Assembly (NCBI RefSeq): GCF_033807715.1
Contig: NC_084610.1
Location: forward strand, 3,853,001-3,917,000
Reading direction: 5' to 3'
Length of the DNA stretch: 64,000 nt
DNA from: Cololabis saira
Lineage: Eukaryota > Chordata > Actinopteri > Beloniformes > Belonidae
A model generated the notes under the pieces. It was not told the DNA's origin. It did no database searches and saw only the letters and a list, made by a program, of their open reading frames with translations. The translations under genes were made by a program, and so were the position numbers. Each line of letters starts with the position of its first letter. The first letter of the stretch is position 1. Below, in pieces: positions 22,108-42,386 of the stretch.

Positions 22108-25100
22108 ATGCCAAGGAAACCGGTATTGAAGCTCTTAGTCAGTGACAGCATAGGTTACAATCAGGAGCAAGCCCTCTTGAACACGACAATAATTCTGGTG
22201 AGGAGCTGTGGCCCGACGGCGTTCCTGGTGGGAGAGACCACTCTTCCCCCAAATATCAAGTTCAAGGTAAATGGCTCTGCTGTTCAGGATGCACGCTGCT
22301 CACAGATCAGGGAACGATCCACATCCAGCATGCTCTCTGGTTTTGTGTTGTCAGGTCTGCTTGGGTGACCCTCATACGTGTTCCTGTCCCGCGTACAAAA
22401 AGAAGAAGAAGCCATGCATACACATCTACTGGTATCAATGACGTTTGCATCACAGGCTGTCTTCGCTTCATGTGTTTTTAGCAGCACAAACACCTTGTAT
22501 TCATTAAAATGGTTTTGAATTGACTTTTTATGTAAATACTAGTTATGCATTTTATAGATTTCAATTTCTTTTTCCCTTCTTTTTTTTTTTTTACTTTGTC
22601 TTTACAGGGTTTTGCTGCGGCTTTTCAGAGTACCCCAAGTGCACCAATGTAAGTAATTTAGATACGTTTTATTTCAGTTTGACGTTAAGAACTTATTGAA
22701 AAAATAAACTGTTTAATTCAGCGCTTTTCTAGTCTAGTCAGCTTCTGGAACACTTTTACTCTCCACGTACTCACACGTCATATGTCAGTGTTTTATGGGA
22801 TGTAGAAAACTTGACAAGATGAAAAATGGACTGTATTTTTCTTGAGTATGTAATTTTTACTTAAAGAAAATTGTATCTGATTCTAAATAAGAAAAATTAT
22901 CCATACATTGTTGTTATCCAAGGATTTATGAAGACAAAAAAGGAAAAAAATCTTTATTGAATACTGAGCAAAAGTTAATGGTACCGTAATGATTTTGATG
23001 GTAGCCTAACTAATAGTTTGATGCACGTTGAGCAGCGTGACTGCCATCAAGTGATCTAGAGACAACTTTTGTTGTATTAGACGCTATATAAATAAAATTA
23101 AAATTGAATTGATCTCTGTGAGTACAGGACTGTCTCAGAAAATTTGAATATTGTGATAAAGTCCTTTATTTTCTGTAATGCAAAAATGTCATACATTCTG
23201 GATTCATTACAAATCAACTGAAATATTGCAAGCTTTTGATTATTTTAATATTGCTGATCATGGCTTACAGCTTAAGAAAACTCAAATATCCTATCTAAAA
23301 AAATGTGAATGTTCTGGGAATCTTAATCTTAAGCTGTAAGCCATGATCAGCAATATTAAAATAATAAAAGGCTTGCAATATTTCAGTTGATTTGTAATGA
23401 ATCCAGAATGTATGACATTTTTGTTTTTTTTTAATTGCATTACAGAAAATAAAGAACTTTATCACAATATTCTAATTTTCTGAGACAGTCCTGTAGATGT
23501 TCATCAGGCTTATGATCAGTGCAGTCACTCCGTTTAGGAATAGTTTAGTGTGTTTGATTGTAGCTGAACTTTGGGTGGGCGGTTTATTCAGTGGCCTGCT
23601 AAAGGGCTGCAGGTGTAGCACTTTATCATCACACGGGTCAGTCTAGTTTGGTCATAGTTTGGACACCGCGGTTTGTAGGCCCTTTCATATTTGACCTACA
23701 TTTAGTTCAGTCTTTGGTGTGAACGTTTGTCGGCTATTTTATAAGAACTGACCTGTTGAGCTGCCTGTCTTCTCGTTGACGTACAGGACTGTCTCAGAAA
23801 ATTAGAATATTGCGAAAAAGTCCTTTATTTTCTGTAATGCAAAAATGTCATACATTCTGGATTCATTCCAAATCAACTGAAATATTGCAAGCCTTTTATT
23901 ATTTTAATATTGCTGATTATGGCTTACAGCTTAAGAAAATAAAATATCCTATCTCAAAAAATTTGAATATTCTGGGAATCTTAATCTTAAACTGTAAACC
24001 ATAATCAGCAATATTCAAATAATAAAATAAATAATAAAAGGCTTGCAATATTTCAGTTGATTTGTAATGAATCCAGAATGTATGACATTTTTGTTTTTTT
24101 AATTGCATTACAGAAAATAAAGAGCTTTATCACAATATTCAAATTTTCTGAGACAGTCCTGTATACCTTTTGTAAAAAATAACCGTTGCAGATTCATTCC
24201 GGCATGGACTGCTGGGAAGCCAGATCTCAGAGCTGCTCTGCTGGGCAGAGTTTGGTCCCTCTAGTTCTGCCATGAGCCATCTGGTCCCATGCCAGAGAGC
24301 TAAAAGTGTCCGCCGGAAGGAGATTCAAGACCAGGATGCGTGTCCAATCTGTCAGGAGTCGCTGCTGGAGATAAAAGAGCCCGTGTGTTACTGCAGGTGT
24401 GCTTGAATTGAGCTTTCCAGATGTTTTTTGATTCTGAACATTCATGCTTCACAATGGTGTTTAAGTCAACTTGTGTTGAACTGCTGACCAGAACATGACC
24501 CCGTGCAGGATTACTAGTCCCACCTCCGCACATGCAGCTGTTGACACACAGCATGTTCTCAGGAAGCTGCCAGCACCGAGTGTCGGATGTAATAAAATCA
24601 GATTGAATTCTCCCGATACTCACAGAAGAGGACTATTTTAGCATTTTGCTGACAGATTTCCTGCACTCTCCGTGTCCCCTCCAGGTTTGGCTGTGGCAAC
24701 AATATCCACATCTTGTGCATGGACGGCTGGGCAGCCCACCAGAAGACCTCGTTCACCTTCGGCATGGTCAAGTGCCCTCTGTGCAGGCAGGACTTCAACT
24801 ATCGACGTTTGCTCCGGAAGGAAGTGGTGAACTCCAAGGCGCTCTTCACTGCTGCTGAAAAAGAGAAGCCACATGTGCACCTTGGAGTTGTCTGCCACAG
24901 CTGCAGATCCTGTCCTGTCACCGGCAGATGTTTCAAGTAGGATCAGTACAGGCACAATGGTTGCTTCACAGTCCATGCTCACGTCCATCTTAGTCCATGG
25001 GCCAGACCAGATATCAGCACCACTCAAGGTGACCAAACTTACTTATGATTTTTGAAAAGATCCATGTCTGTAGATTATATTTTGGTATGATAACCTTACT

Positions 25101-28100
25101 GAGTGGCAGCTGTATCATAGTTATTAGCTCATGAAGTTCAGAAAATTCCATTTTAGATGCTGCTGCATATCCTGGTTTAGACTCACACTGCAAAATGTTT
25201 TTTTTTTTTTTTTTTTGTATTTTGTGTCTCTAATGTTGTTTATAAAACTAAGCTGGTTCCTTATCTCATTAGGTCCTTTATGTCCTGTATCTGCAGATAA
25301 AGACCAGTTTGTGACATTAGTGGCTGTTTCATAGTCTTTCATAGGAGTTTCATAGGAGCCTAATGATGCTCTTCTAGTTTAAGGCTCACAATGACCTGTA
25401 ACAACAATAAAGTAGGGGTATATTATACATTTCCTGAATCCTTATGGTCCTGTGAGTATTCCAGTTTTTGTATTTTGTGTCTCTGTTGTTCTCTTTTGTG
25501 TCTCTAGTTGACACAGGGATAAAAGATAGTATATCATTTAGGTGAAAATTGTGTAAAAATGTGTGTTGTTTATAGTTTAAAGAGCTGCAGTGAACTCTAT
25601 GTTGGTCAGAAAGATTCACATCTTAGCTTGAATGAATTCTTAAAAGGTCCCCTTCAAAATGATACCAAAGACAATATTGTGAAACATTGACAGATATCCT
25701 GTACATGAGTCTAAACCAGGATATGCAGCAGCATCTAAAATGTAATTTTCTGAAGGGGGTGGGTAACTCCATAAGCTGATAACTCTGATCCAGCTGCCAC
25801 TCAGGAAGGTTATCATACCAAAATATCATCTATAGACATGGATCAAAAATCATAACTAAGTTTGGTCACCTTGAGTGGTACTGACCAGTGAAGTTTTGTG
25901 CTCTGGCCCGTGGACTATCTAGGGCCATCACAAGTTCAACACTCCAACACTGTGCCAGATGTGAAATAACCGCTAGAGTTTGGAAATGTAATCGTTGTAG
26001 CCAGTACTCGAGTTGTAAAAAAAAATCAGGGGGGATGGTGGATTTTATCATATGGGGACAGATAATTTGTGCTGATTACAATAATATAATATATTACAAA
26101 TATTTGCAGTGACCAAAACACCTGCAGAAATACTGCAGGAATGACATAGCAGCAGTTAAATGCAGCCTTCTGTAAGCTTTAAATATCCACTGGGCTTACA
26201 TCAAATACATCAAAACACAACAATAAAAAACACTTTTCTGAACTTATCAATATGACTCTGTCCTTCACAGGATAAGTAACATGGATCACTGCAAAAACTC
26301 ACAATCTTAACAAGAATATTTGTCTTATTTCTAGTTAAAATGTCTCATTTTAGTAAAAAAATCTCATTACACTTAAAACAAGACTCATCACTGGAAAAAA
26401 CAATTTGCACCTGTTTCAAGTAGATTTTCACTTGGAAGTGGAACAAGATTTTTTTGCTTGTAATAAGAAGATAAATCTTGTCCCACTGGCAAATTTTCCT
26501 TCTTATTTCAAGTGAAAATTTACTTGAAACAGGTGAAAATTGTCAAATAAGTTATTTTTCTGGTGTTATTTTTCTGGTGATGACTCTAAATGTTGAAATA
26601 GCAGTAAAACCACATTCATGGATGAAATGACATAAGGGATGGAAAGGGGGGATGGCAGTTTTACAGGGGGGGGGATGATTTGGACCGTTTTTATTTCAGG
26701 GGGGATGATTTGGACCGTTTTTATTTCAGGGGGGGGATGCCATCCCCCCTCAACTCGAGTACTGGTTGTAGCTTTTGTGACATTGACATTGCACTCTGCT
26801 GCTCACATTTTTCCAGATGCACAGTTTGCAGTTACTTCTATCTGTGTGAGGACTGCATGAAGAAGGACTGCCACCCACAGCATCCATTTGCTTCAAGAGC
26901 AGTAAGCAGTTTGTCTTCAGCTTTTTTTTTCAGCACAAACTTACTTTGTAAATGTAAATGAAACTTAAGCTGCTACGGTTGAGGTCAGTATGATTAGGTC
27001 TTTTCAAAGTTAAACATCCCTCAGTGTTGTGGCTCCTATTTGGTTTTCTTTGAAATGAAAAAGAAATATATATATACGTTTTCCTTAACAAAATATAGCT
27101 AAAATGAATGTCATTAAAATGATTATTGCCACCAGAAGTAACGACCCAAAACATACATGTGAACCTTTTAGTGGACACCAGAATCAAGGTTCTCTATGAG
27201 CCCACTGCCTAAATATACAGGACTGTCTCAGAAAATTGGAATATTGTGATAAAGTTCTTTATTTTCTGTAATGCAATTTAAAAGAAAAAAAAAAAAATAA
27301 AAAAATAAAATGTCATACATTCTGGATTCATTACAAATCAACTGAAATATTGCAAGCCTTTTATTATTTTAATATTGCTGATTATGGCTTACAGTTTAAG
27401 ATTAAGATTCCCAGAATATTCTAATTTTTTGAGATAGGATATCTCATCAATATGTGTCTTGACATATTTTTTCTATCATCAGTTAAATATCTTAATTTAA
27501 TTTTCTTTGGGTCCCTGTTCTTTTGGAACCAAATAAACCATAAATACTTTGGGTTGTGTTCATTTCCAAGGAAATTTAACAGTTTTGTTTCCGAATGAGA
27601 GCCAATCATTTGGACCTCAGCAGTTCTTCCCTCTTTACTGAATTAAATGTACAGTAATTTCTTGAAAAGGCCAGCATCAGTTACTCATGTCTCTGTTACT
27701 AACAAGAAAGCCTTACTGATGGTTGTAGAGACTTCACATTACCTGCTCTGAACTCTGAACTCTAAACAGACAAGAACAGAGAAGTGGCGTCTGGTGGGAC
27801 AGGATGCGATGGGTGAAGCTCAAGGAGCGGCCTGCCCGCCTGAGGACGACAAGTAAGTTCCTGACTCGTCCAGGTCACCGGCTCGTACACGGCCGTCGTC
27901 GTTGCTGAGCGTATCCCATCTCCTCCTCAGTGTTGTTGCCGGTACCGACTCATTACCGCGCCAGGCGTTGGAGCGTCTGCCCGCTCTCACAGTGAGGTTG
28001 CCACTGTTGAACAAGGGGATGCAGTGTCGCATCTGTCTGCAAAGTTTCCACATGGGCCAGCACGTCCGAACTCTCCCCTGTCATCACAAGGTAAGCCTTC

Positions 28101-29708
28101 TCGCCGTAGAATATCTTCATATCTCCATTAAAAAAAATTCAGACTCGATATATAAGAAAAGCCAGCAGCGCCTTTTTTGTCTTCGAAGACTTTCTAAATT
28201 CCAGGTCGATTCTTCCCTGATGACTATGTTTTATTGTTCTTTCATCGAATCTGTTATCACTTTTTCTTTCATTTGTTGGTTTCAATCTTTGAAGGTCAAA
28301 GACAGAAACTTGCTCAATAAGGTTGTCAGTCTAAGCAGTAAAATCATTGGGTCGGCTCAACAAACTTTACAAGAACTTTATGACAAACAGCTGATCAAGA
28401 ACTCCATGTTGTCTGATTGCCAGAGGTGTCAAAAGTATTTACATTCATTACTCAGGTAGAAGTATAGATACTAGAGTTTAAAAATACTCCTGTTGAAGTA
28501 TCAACTCAAGTTTTTTACTCAAGTAAAAGTATAAAAGTACTGGTTTCAAAACTACTTAAAGTATAAAAGCAAAAGTAATGTAAGGGGGAAAAAAGCCATT
28601 AAGGACAAAAGCCATTGAAAATGAAGCATCTTAGTATAATGCAAATATATTAAAGAACCATATATGTGTACTATTGAGCATTAACATGTGTTTCAGAGAG
28701 CAGGAGATATGATGACTAGTTGCCTATAAGTATTGTAATGGTGCAAAAAAACTTCAGAGGCATGTTATCATTTATCCTAACCTTTATTGGAATGTACATC
28801 CAAGTTTAGTTGCAGGAATCTGAGGGAACGGATGTAAGAACAAAACTGGACAAGAACATCTGAAACAACCACAACCAAATTCACTCTATCCGGATGGAGC
28901 AATTTAACTGGATAGTTTTTTTTAAAGGCCCAAATGAAATAGAGTAACGAGGCTGTTTTTAAAATGTAAGGAGTAAAAAGTACAGATAATTGCGTGAAAA
29001 TGTAAGGAGTAAAAGTAAAAAGTCGTCTGAAAAATAATTACTCCAGTGAAGTATAGATAACCAACATTTCTACTTAAGTAAGGTAACAAAGTATTTGTAC
29101 TTCGTTACTTGACACCTCTGCTGATTGCTCACATCCCTTAATAAACAGTTTCAGTTTCTACCATCAGTTACTGCTTAGACTCCCTTTTGCAAAGACAAAC
29201 AGATACAAACACTCTTTTGTTCCTCCGCTATTGTTCTTTTAAATGCCGGAAGGAAAAGGTAGTGGGTGAAAAAGCCTTCCCTCTTAAGCTTAGGTCTGTA
29301 CTATGATGTGTAACCTATTGTAAAATTATGTATATTTTATGTATATTTACCATTGTGTGCTTCTCCTGTCGAGAAACTAATTGCCCCCCTTGGGGACAAA
29401 TAAAGTAATAGATTGATTGATTGATTGATTATTAAGTTTTACAAATAACATCACACACCCTTCAGTTCCATGTGGACTGTGTGGACCAGATCCTGCTGGA
29501 GTCCAACTCCTGCCCCCTGGATGGATGTGTCATATATTCTCCCTTGACTTGGAAAACCAGGAAGAGCTCTCCTACATCAACTCCCACCGTTTCCAGCAGC
29601 CGTTCCAATGAGCAGGAGAAAGAGACTGAAGACACAAGTCCAGGGAGCCGCCCTCGCACTAGGAGCACCGGTGTCGCTCGCAGACGTAAACCTCCTCCAC
29701 CCAAATAA
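22108..29708 (+). CDS. zswim2: Zinc finger SWIM-type containing 2 (E3 ubiquitin ligase), 9 exons
   Basis: Coding exons: 22108-22266, 22355-22431, 22608-22648, 24192-24396, 24685-24936, 26817-26901, 27770-27852, 27931-28090, 29466-29708. They total 434 aa and every junction is in phase. SWIM finger near residues 59-76 (CSCPAYKKKKKPCIHIYW). First RING begins near 142 (CPICQESLLEIKEPVCYC, closing with CPLCRQDF). ZZ-type finger near 224-266 (CFKCTVCSYFYLCEDC). Second RING near 336-375 (CRICLQSFHMGQHVRTLPCH, then SCPLDG). The SWIM-RING-ZZ-RING order is that of ZSWIM2, a testis-biased ubiquitin ligase in mammals. The ATG at 22108 was chosen because the following residues match the mammalian start region. 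An in-frame ATG lies further upstream at 22039. Human ZSWIM2 is about 633 aa; here the tail ends soon after the second RING in RRRKPPPPK. Confidence 0.93.
23125..23493. mobile_element. TA-target palindromic MITE, copy 3
   Basis: Full-length copy in zswim2 intron 3 with TA on both sides, 290 bp from copy 4 in the same intron. Confidence 0.85.
23784..24161. mobile_element. TA-target palindromic MITE, copy 4
   Basis: Full-length copy whose right end is only 30 bp before the zswim2 exon 4 acceptor (exon starts at 24192). Its sequence therefore probably covers the usual branch-point zone. Confidence 0.85.
24995..25925. repeat. Inverted duplication in zswim2 intron 5
   Basis: About 24995-25190 reappears inverted at about 25690-25925. 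Shared words include CACTCAAGGTGACCAAACTT and GATGCTGCTGCATATCCTGG. The ~500-bp loop is simple AT-rich sequence. It may be a foldback transposon, but no target duplication was recognised. Confidence 0.65.
26002..26764. mobile_element. hAT MITE, 8-bp target duplication GTTGTAGC
   Basis: Ends CAGTACTCGAGTTG / CAACTCGAGTACTG are exact inverted repeats. GTTGTAGC flanks both (25994-26001, 26765-26772). It has no transposase. Inside are a tandem pair of a ~30-bp unit (26670-26735) and a partial second repeat (26287-26585). It ends 52 bp before zswim2 exon 6. Confidence 0.92.
27218..27440. mobile_element. TA-target MITE, copy 5, truncated
   Basis: Only the left half remains, ending near GAGATAGGATAT. 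The family's right half is missing. It sits in zswim2 intron 6. Confidence 0.8.
28130..29435 (+). mobile_element. 5'-truncated LINE 3' end, split by a hAT element
   Basis: The open frame from about 28150 encodes the end of a LINE reverse-transcriptase protein (LRRLSKFQVDSSLMTMFYCS, then SLKVKDRNLLNKVVSLSSKI). After the 28421-29120 insertion the frame resumes (KTNRYKHSFVPP) and stops. A 3'UTR follows, ending in (GATT)n at 29409-29435. The clade is L2/Rex-like but not resolved. It lies in zswim2 intron 8. Confidence 0.75.
28421..29120. mobile_element. hAT element inserted in a LINE, target CTGATTGC
   Basis: A 700-bp element with ends CAGAGGTGTCAAAAGTATTT and ...CTTGACACCTCTG, flanked by CTGATTGC at 28413-28420 and 29121-29128. 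Non-autonomous. It splits the LINE fragment above, so it is the younger insertion. Confidence 0.92.
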
Positions 29709-32700
29709 CGAAGTAAAATAATGCAGTGAAAAAGCTTGTGAATTCTTCTTGATATCAAGTAAGTTTATTAATTTAGTGCACAAAAAAGACTAGTAACACT
29801 ACCATTATTACAGAGGTAAACACAAGGGGTGTCCGTTTGGAAGAAACAGAAGCGTGTGAGGGTGGATGGTCAGATACGAGAGGAGCACTGCACAGATCAC
29901 ATTCACATGGAAACCAGCACGGGTACATTCAGCGGGATCGCCTCCAAACAGGAGTGGCAGTGCGGTCGTTTCACCAGCCTGTACTCGTGTTGCCGTCGAA
30001 GCTAAGAAACTCTACAGTACATGTGTACGCACGCTGAACCATGAAGCGATCAGTTTGTTGCTACATTTAAAATCAAAAGGCTCTGGCTTTTTCCTACACT
30101 CCTCCGCAAAGACACTCTTCATGCTTACCTTTGACAAAATAAATGAAATTCACATCGATAAACACGTATGAAAGCACGTAAATCTGAATCTGAACCAAAA
30201 CAACACACCACAAAAGGGTTAAAATCCCCGTCACAAAGTACAGAAAATGTTGCTCTACTATATACATACAAAAGTTTACAGAATCAAGGCTCTAATCAAC
30301 CTATTAGTGAAAGAACATAACGGCAAGATGGAAGACTAAATATGCAGATTGATTTAAAAATGAGATCCACTGAAAATATTGCTGGTTGAACCAGAAGAGC
30401 TTGTCAGTATTGTTTTGTTGCGTTTATCCAGTGAAAACATCCGGGGATGCTGCACGTGGCTGCAGAATAAAGTGTGGTGTGCTTTACGCAACTCAGGATT
30501 CAAGCTGCCATGTCGGTTCACGCAGGACAACTAAGAAAGGCAGACATACACGAGACTTAAATAAAATGCTTGAGTCTGTGAATATTCAGAGCTGTGCCAG
30601 CCACGCGCAGATAACCCACGCTGATGACGGCGTCAGTGTGCTAAGCAGGTATATTTGTACAATATTTACCATCTTAATCGTGTGTAAGTTAGCACCAACC
30701 GTGAAGTAAAGCTCAGCCTGAATCTGTCAGCATCTGTATGACCTTTGAGAGCAATTAATGAGCAGGAAAATGTGACATTTCCTGTGACCCATTCCAGTCC
30801 CGTGTTAATGAAAGAGGCGCCACAGTTTGTTTTGTTGGGTTTTTTTCATGTTAAACTATCAGTGTTAATCCTTATTTGAAAAAAATATTTTATAACCATC
30901 CAAAGTAACTTTGTTTCAACAACAATGATGAAATCAACTCACAGAACACGGAGCTGGAGGAACCAAAACTAAATCTCAGTTGTGAAAACAGCTTCAACTC
31001 CACGCCTCTAGGACCATCCGCATTTTGATTCATGACCTTTACGTGACCTGTTTTGAGCATAACGATTGTAGTCAAAGATAACTAAAGGCATCATCAAAAG
31101 AAGGCGCTGCACAAAATGTCTTTGAAGCAACTGAAATGTGATTAATCTCCAACCTGCTGCGTCATGTTTCCCACAGAGGACTCTGGTTTAAAACCAAAGC
31201 TTTCCCTCTCTTACCTAATGACACCATCGTGTACCATGTTTGTGTAAGTAGTTTTCCACGCCTCAAACAAGAACAAAATAAATAATGAGCAGAAATCTTG
31301 CACCGATTTTTTCACCATCTGACCAATCACAGCAGAGCAGGACTTTCAGAGTGTCTTAATGAGACAGGAGTCTAAACAGGTTTTTAAACAGAAATGGACA
31401 AAAGTTGTTCCAGTAATGCACAATATGAAGAAAACAATGTTGTTTTTGAAGATTAAAGCATATAAACCTATTACAGTTCACCCCCTGAATAAAATTCTTA
31501 ACTTTGAAGAAAGCCTCTCTGAACATGGTGTAGAAGTCCTACGATATGAATATAGTCTCCTCTACAGACCAGACAATAAAAGGAGCTGTTCGGTCACCAA
31601 GTGATCAAACAGCTGCGATCCCCTCGTGTTCATACAAAGAAGGAAACATTCATTTTCATGCATACAAAAACAACTGTAGGTTTAAAACTTTGAATATCCA
31701 TTGCGAACTTCAAAACGGCAGCTTAGCTTTCCACTTTCCATTGTTTAATTGTAAAATCCTTCCAGTCCAGCGTTGGAGCTGGCCACATGTTGATCTTGAA
31801 GCTAAATTATTTGAGGCAGTAGGATATCAAAAGAACATGTGAGCACTGAGAAGTGGGAAAGCTTTATCTTATTTCATTTACAGCAGGCATTTATGGTGAG
31901 GATAAGTGCACTGTGTCCATCCTGCAGACTCACCAATGACAAACACTGTGGCTTTAAATATTTACTGTTCATGATTACAGGCAGTAAGAAGGCACCTTCT
32001 ATAATGCCAGTACTAGGGACCACGGGATAGTGAAGAATCACGCTGGTGATCGTCAGATTCAGGGGAACGGGAAGGAAAGGTGCAGAGACTTTTCAAAGAG
32101 CAGCTGCATAACACTTCCATGTGACTCTGGGAGCTGCTTCATGCCAACGGTGAGCTTATGTTTTCTTTGGCAAAGTTGTACAATCACAGAACTCAACAAC
32201 AACGATGCCTGTCGTAGAAGCGGTGACAATGAACAAGACTCGCTCTTTAAGGGTGCTTTCACACCTGTCCCGTTTGGAGCAGTTGTTCCGGAACAGGGAA
32301 CGTTTCCCCCTAAAGATCGGTTCGTTTGGTACATGTGAACACAGCAATCGCGCTCGGAAACGGCACAAAACAAGCGAGCCGAGATCCTAGGAGAGGTGTT
32401 CTCGGCTCGCTTCCATTCCAGACCTGAAGCGTTTCATTTTTTTTTATTTGTGAGAACAGAATCGACACAGCAACAGACACAACTCCATTCATGTGTATGT
32501 GCGACCGCGGCGCAAGGAGAAGAGTCGGCCCAGCCTCCACCTCCTTTTCTCCTATTGGACGAGCCGAGATGTCGTCACACGGTGAAATTAAAAAATGTTC
32601 AATTCCGGCAGGCGGTCTCTCTCCCGCTGCCGAGCTCCATATGAGCTACGCACATAAATTAATGGGTAAAGCCTGAATTATGGTTCCGCGTTAAATCGAC

Positions 32701-33500
32701 ACAGATGCTACGCCGTAGGCTCTGCGTTGGTGTAACCAAAGATCCTCTATACAGAAGATAGCGCATTACCGTTACTGCCAATGGTATGAAATGGTATCCA
32801 CTTCCTGTCTCCTAAGTGGGCGTGGCCGCCCCTCTCCCCACATCGTTTTGGAACATACAACACTAGATACAGTACAACTTTCTTCCAAAAAGACTTAAAT
32901 AATAAAAATAACAGTATTATTAAGCAAAGAAGCAAGTTTTATTTTAGTTTTAAACTTCATTTTATCCGATGGGAAAACGAAGAGAGCCAAATCTTGTGTT
33001 GCTTAGACAGAGACAGGTCTCAAACAAAGTTCATTTTCTCCTAATCTTTTGGTCTGAAAATTTCCATTTTGGTGTCAGAATGTTCAGAAGGTTTGTGGCT
33101 TTTGAAAAAATGGGTCCCATATTTACTTAGATTACTATGGGGCGAAGGAATTGGTAATAATCTGTGCTCACGTTCACTTTTCCCATAGGACTCAATAGAC
33201 TCAGGACCTACTTCCTGTCTCCTAAAGGGGCGTGGCAGTCACGTGACACAGATACAGGAAACACAACCGTAGTGGGCTGTCTCGTTTATTGAACATCTCT
33301 GGTGTAACGTGGAACCATAAATCAGGCTAGAGCCGGCGGTTGCCTTGTGAACACAAACCCCACGAACGAGAAACGGAACAACTGTATGGATTTAGCCCCT
33401 GAATCGGAACAAAACAAACAGGCCACAGGTGTGAAAGCACCCTAAATCTCTCTACTTGCAGATGAAAAAAGAAACGCTTGTCTTGATGTTTGCCACGAGT
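29709..33500 (-). other. Probable fam171b 3'UTR / convergent intergenic region
   Basis: No coding exon was recognised. It lies between the stop codons of convergent zswim2 and fam171b. A minus-strand AATAAA near 29763 could end a 3.7-kb fam171b 3'UTR. The region contains the Harbinger-like element 32251-33442. Confidence 0.45.
32251..33442. mobile_element. Harbinger-like element, TAA target duplication
   Basis: Ends GGGTGCTTTCACACCTG and CAGGTGTGAAAGCACCC are inverted repeats with TAA on both sides (32248-32250, 33443-33445). Nested inside, about 32671-33328 is bounded by AGCCTGAATTATGGTTCCGC and its inverse. No transposase was seen. Confidence 0.75.
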
Positions 33501-40717
<7,217 letters not shown>

Positions 40718-41489
40718 GGCGGGAGGGGCGGCAGGCTCACAGACATAACGAAGTAACGACGAGCTGGAGGAGGAGGAGAACGAGGTCCGCTGGTGTGTTT
40801 TTCCCTGATTTAGTCGTGGTCAGTGCGGTCGGACGAGGGTTGAAGCCCCGCGGAGGAAAAGATGCTGCTGGTGCTGAGGCTGGCTGGGCGTGTGTGAGCA
40901 GAGAGGGTTTATCACGGGAGGATGCTCCGCTCCCTCGTTAGGTTTACCATAGCGATTACAGCAATTACTGTGTCCCTTGAACTAAACAGTCTGTTGGTGA
41001 AAACGTTTTATTTGAAACGTACATTTGTTTTTCTTTTCAACGTTTTACAGGATGACTGAGAGGTGTTTTCTGAAATTAACGCTGCCGCCTTGACTGGTGC
41101 GACAAAAGCGACAGAGTGAGATGTCTTCGTGTTTGCAACATCTTTGCTGAGACTGGAGATGTTACATCACTGAGGTCCATTGGCCTCTTGCGAGGACTTG
41201 ATGTAATAAAAATTAAATTAGAGACATAGAGGTGATAAAAATACACACGTACTAAAGAGGCACTCGGTTCAAATTAAGAACTGAAAAAACTGTCTGATAA
41301 ATGGTGATATGATTCATTTGAAATTTAATAGATTAAAATAGTAATAGCATTATGGAATAGAATAGAATAGAATAGAAAGCCTTTATTATCATTAAACTGG
41401 TACAATGAGATTAGGCAGCAGCTTAAAAGTGCACACATGCAAAGACTATGTAAACAAATACTGTGTAAACAACAAAATGAGAAACAGGA

Positions 41490-41491
<2 letters not shown>

Positions 41492-41554
<63 letters not shown>
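41492..41554. repeat. (AT)n microsatellite
   Basis: About 31 uninterrupted AT units just beyond a truncated LINE tail. Confidence 0.95.
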
Positions 41555-41560
<6 letters not shown>

Positions 41561-42028
41561 AGTGAATGAGAGAATAATAATTCACATAAATGAGTAAAGA
41601 ATATTGCACATAATGGATGAAGAATATTGCACAGTATGAGGTAGTTTATTGGTTTAGAAAGAAACAGAGCCATGTTTTGTTTCCTTCCCCCGTCTGACAA
41701 TCACCAAAGTAGCTTTGTATGTTGTTATATGATGAGCTTCACAGCTTTTTAAGAATGTATTTATATCCATTTTAATTTAAACATAGATTATACAAAAAGA
41801 ACTGGACAGGCCTCTCTGACGTCTGAAGGTTTTGGAGCTCATTTTTAAGCTGTTTAGATTCCAGGCAGGAACTGAGCGTCCAGCCCAGTTAATCCAGAAA
41901 TGGGCAAAAGGCCTGGCAGTCAGTTGAAACATGCTGACCTAACTTCAGTTACCACTGGTTAACTATTTTGCTTGCTTGCTGACGTGTGATGTTAACTACA
42001 GTTACCTTACATTTATTGTGAGCAACTA

Positions 42029-42386
42029 CAGGACTGTCTAAGAAAATTAGAATATTGTGATTTTCTGTAATGCAATTACAAAAACTGTGTCATACATTCT
42101 GGATTCATTACAAATCAACTGAAATATTGCAAGCCTTTTATTTTTTTATTATTGCTGATCATGGTTTACAGTTTAAAAACACTCAAATATCCTATATAAA
42201 AAAATTTGAATATTCTGGGAATCTTAAACTGTAAGCCATAATCAGCAATATTAAAATAATAAAAGGCTTGCAATATTTCAGTTGATTTGTAATGAATCCA
42301 GAATGTATGACATTTTTGTTTTTTTAATTGCATTACAGAAAATAAAGAACTTTATCACAATATTCTCATTTTCTGAGACAGTCCTG
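42029..42386. mobile_element. TA-target palindromic MITE, copy 7
   Basis: Full-length copy with TA on both sides, in the intergenic region before the gypsy element. Confidence 0.85.

Noticed and set aside
25888..26112. Cysteine-rich ORF that looks ZZ-finger-like in zswim2 intron 5
   Set aside because: The true ZZ exon (26817-26901) completes the finger in phase. This ORF runs across the hAT boundary at 26002 and into the inverted duplication.
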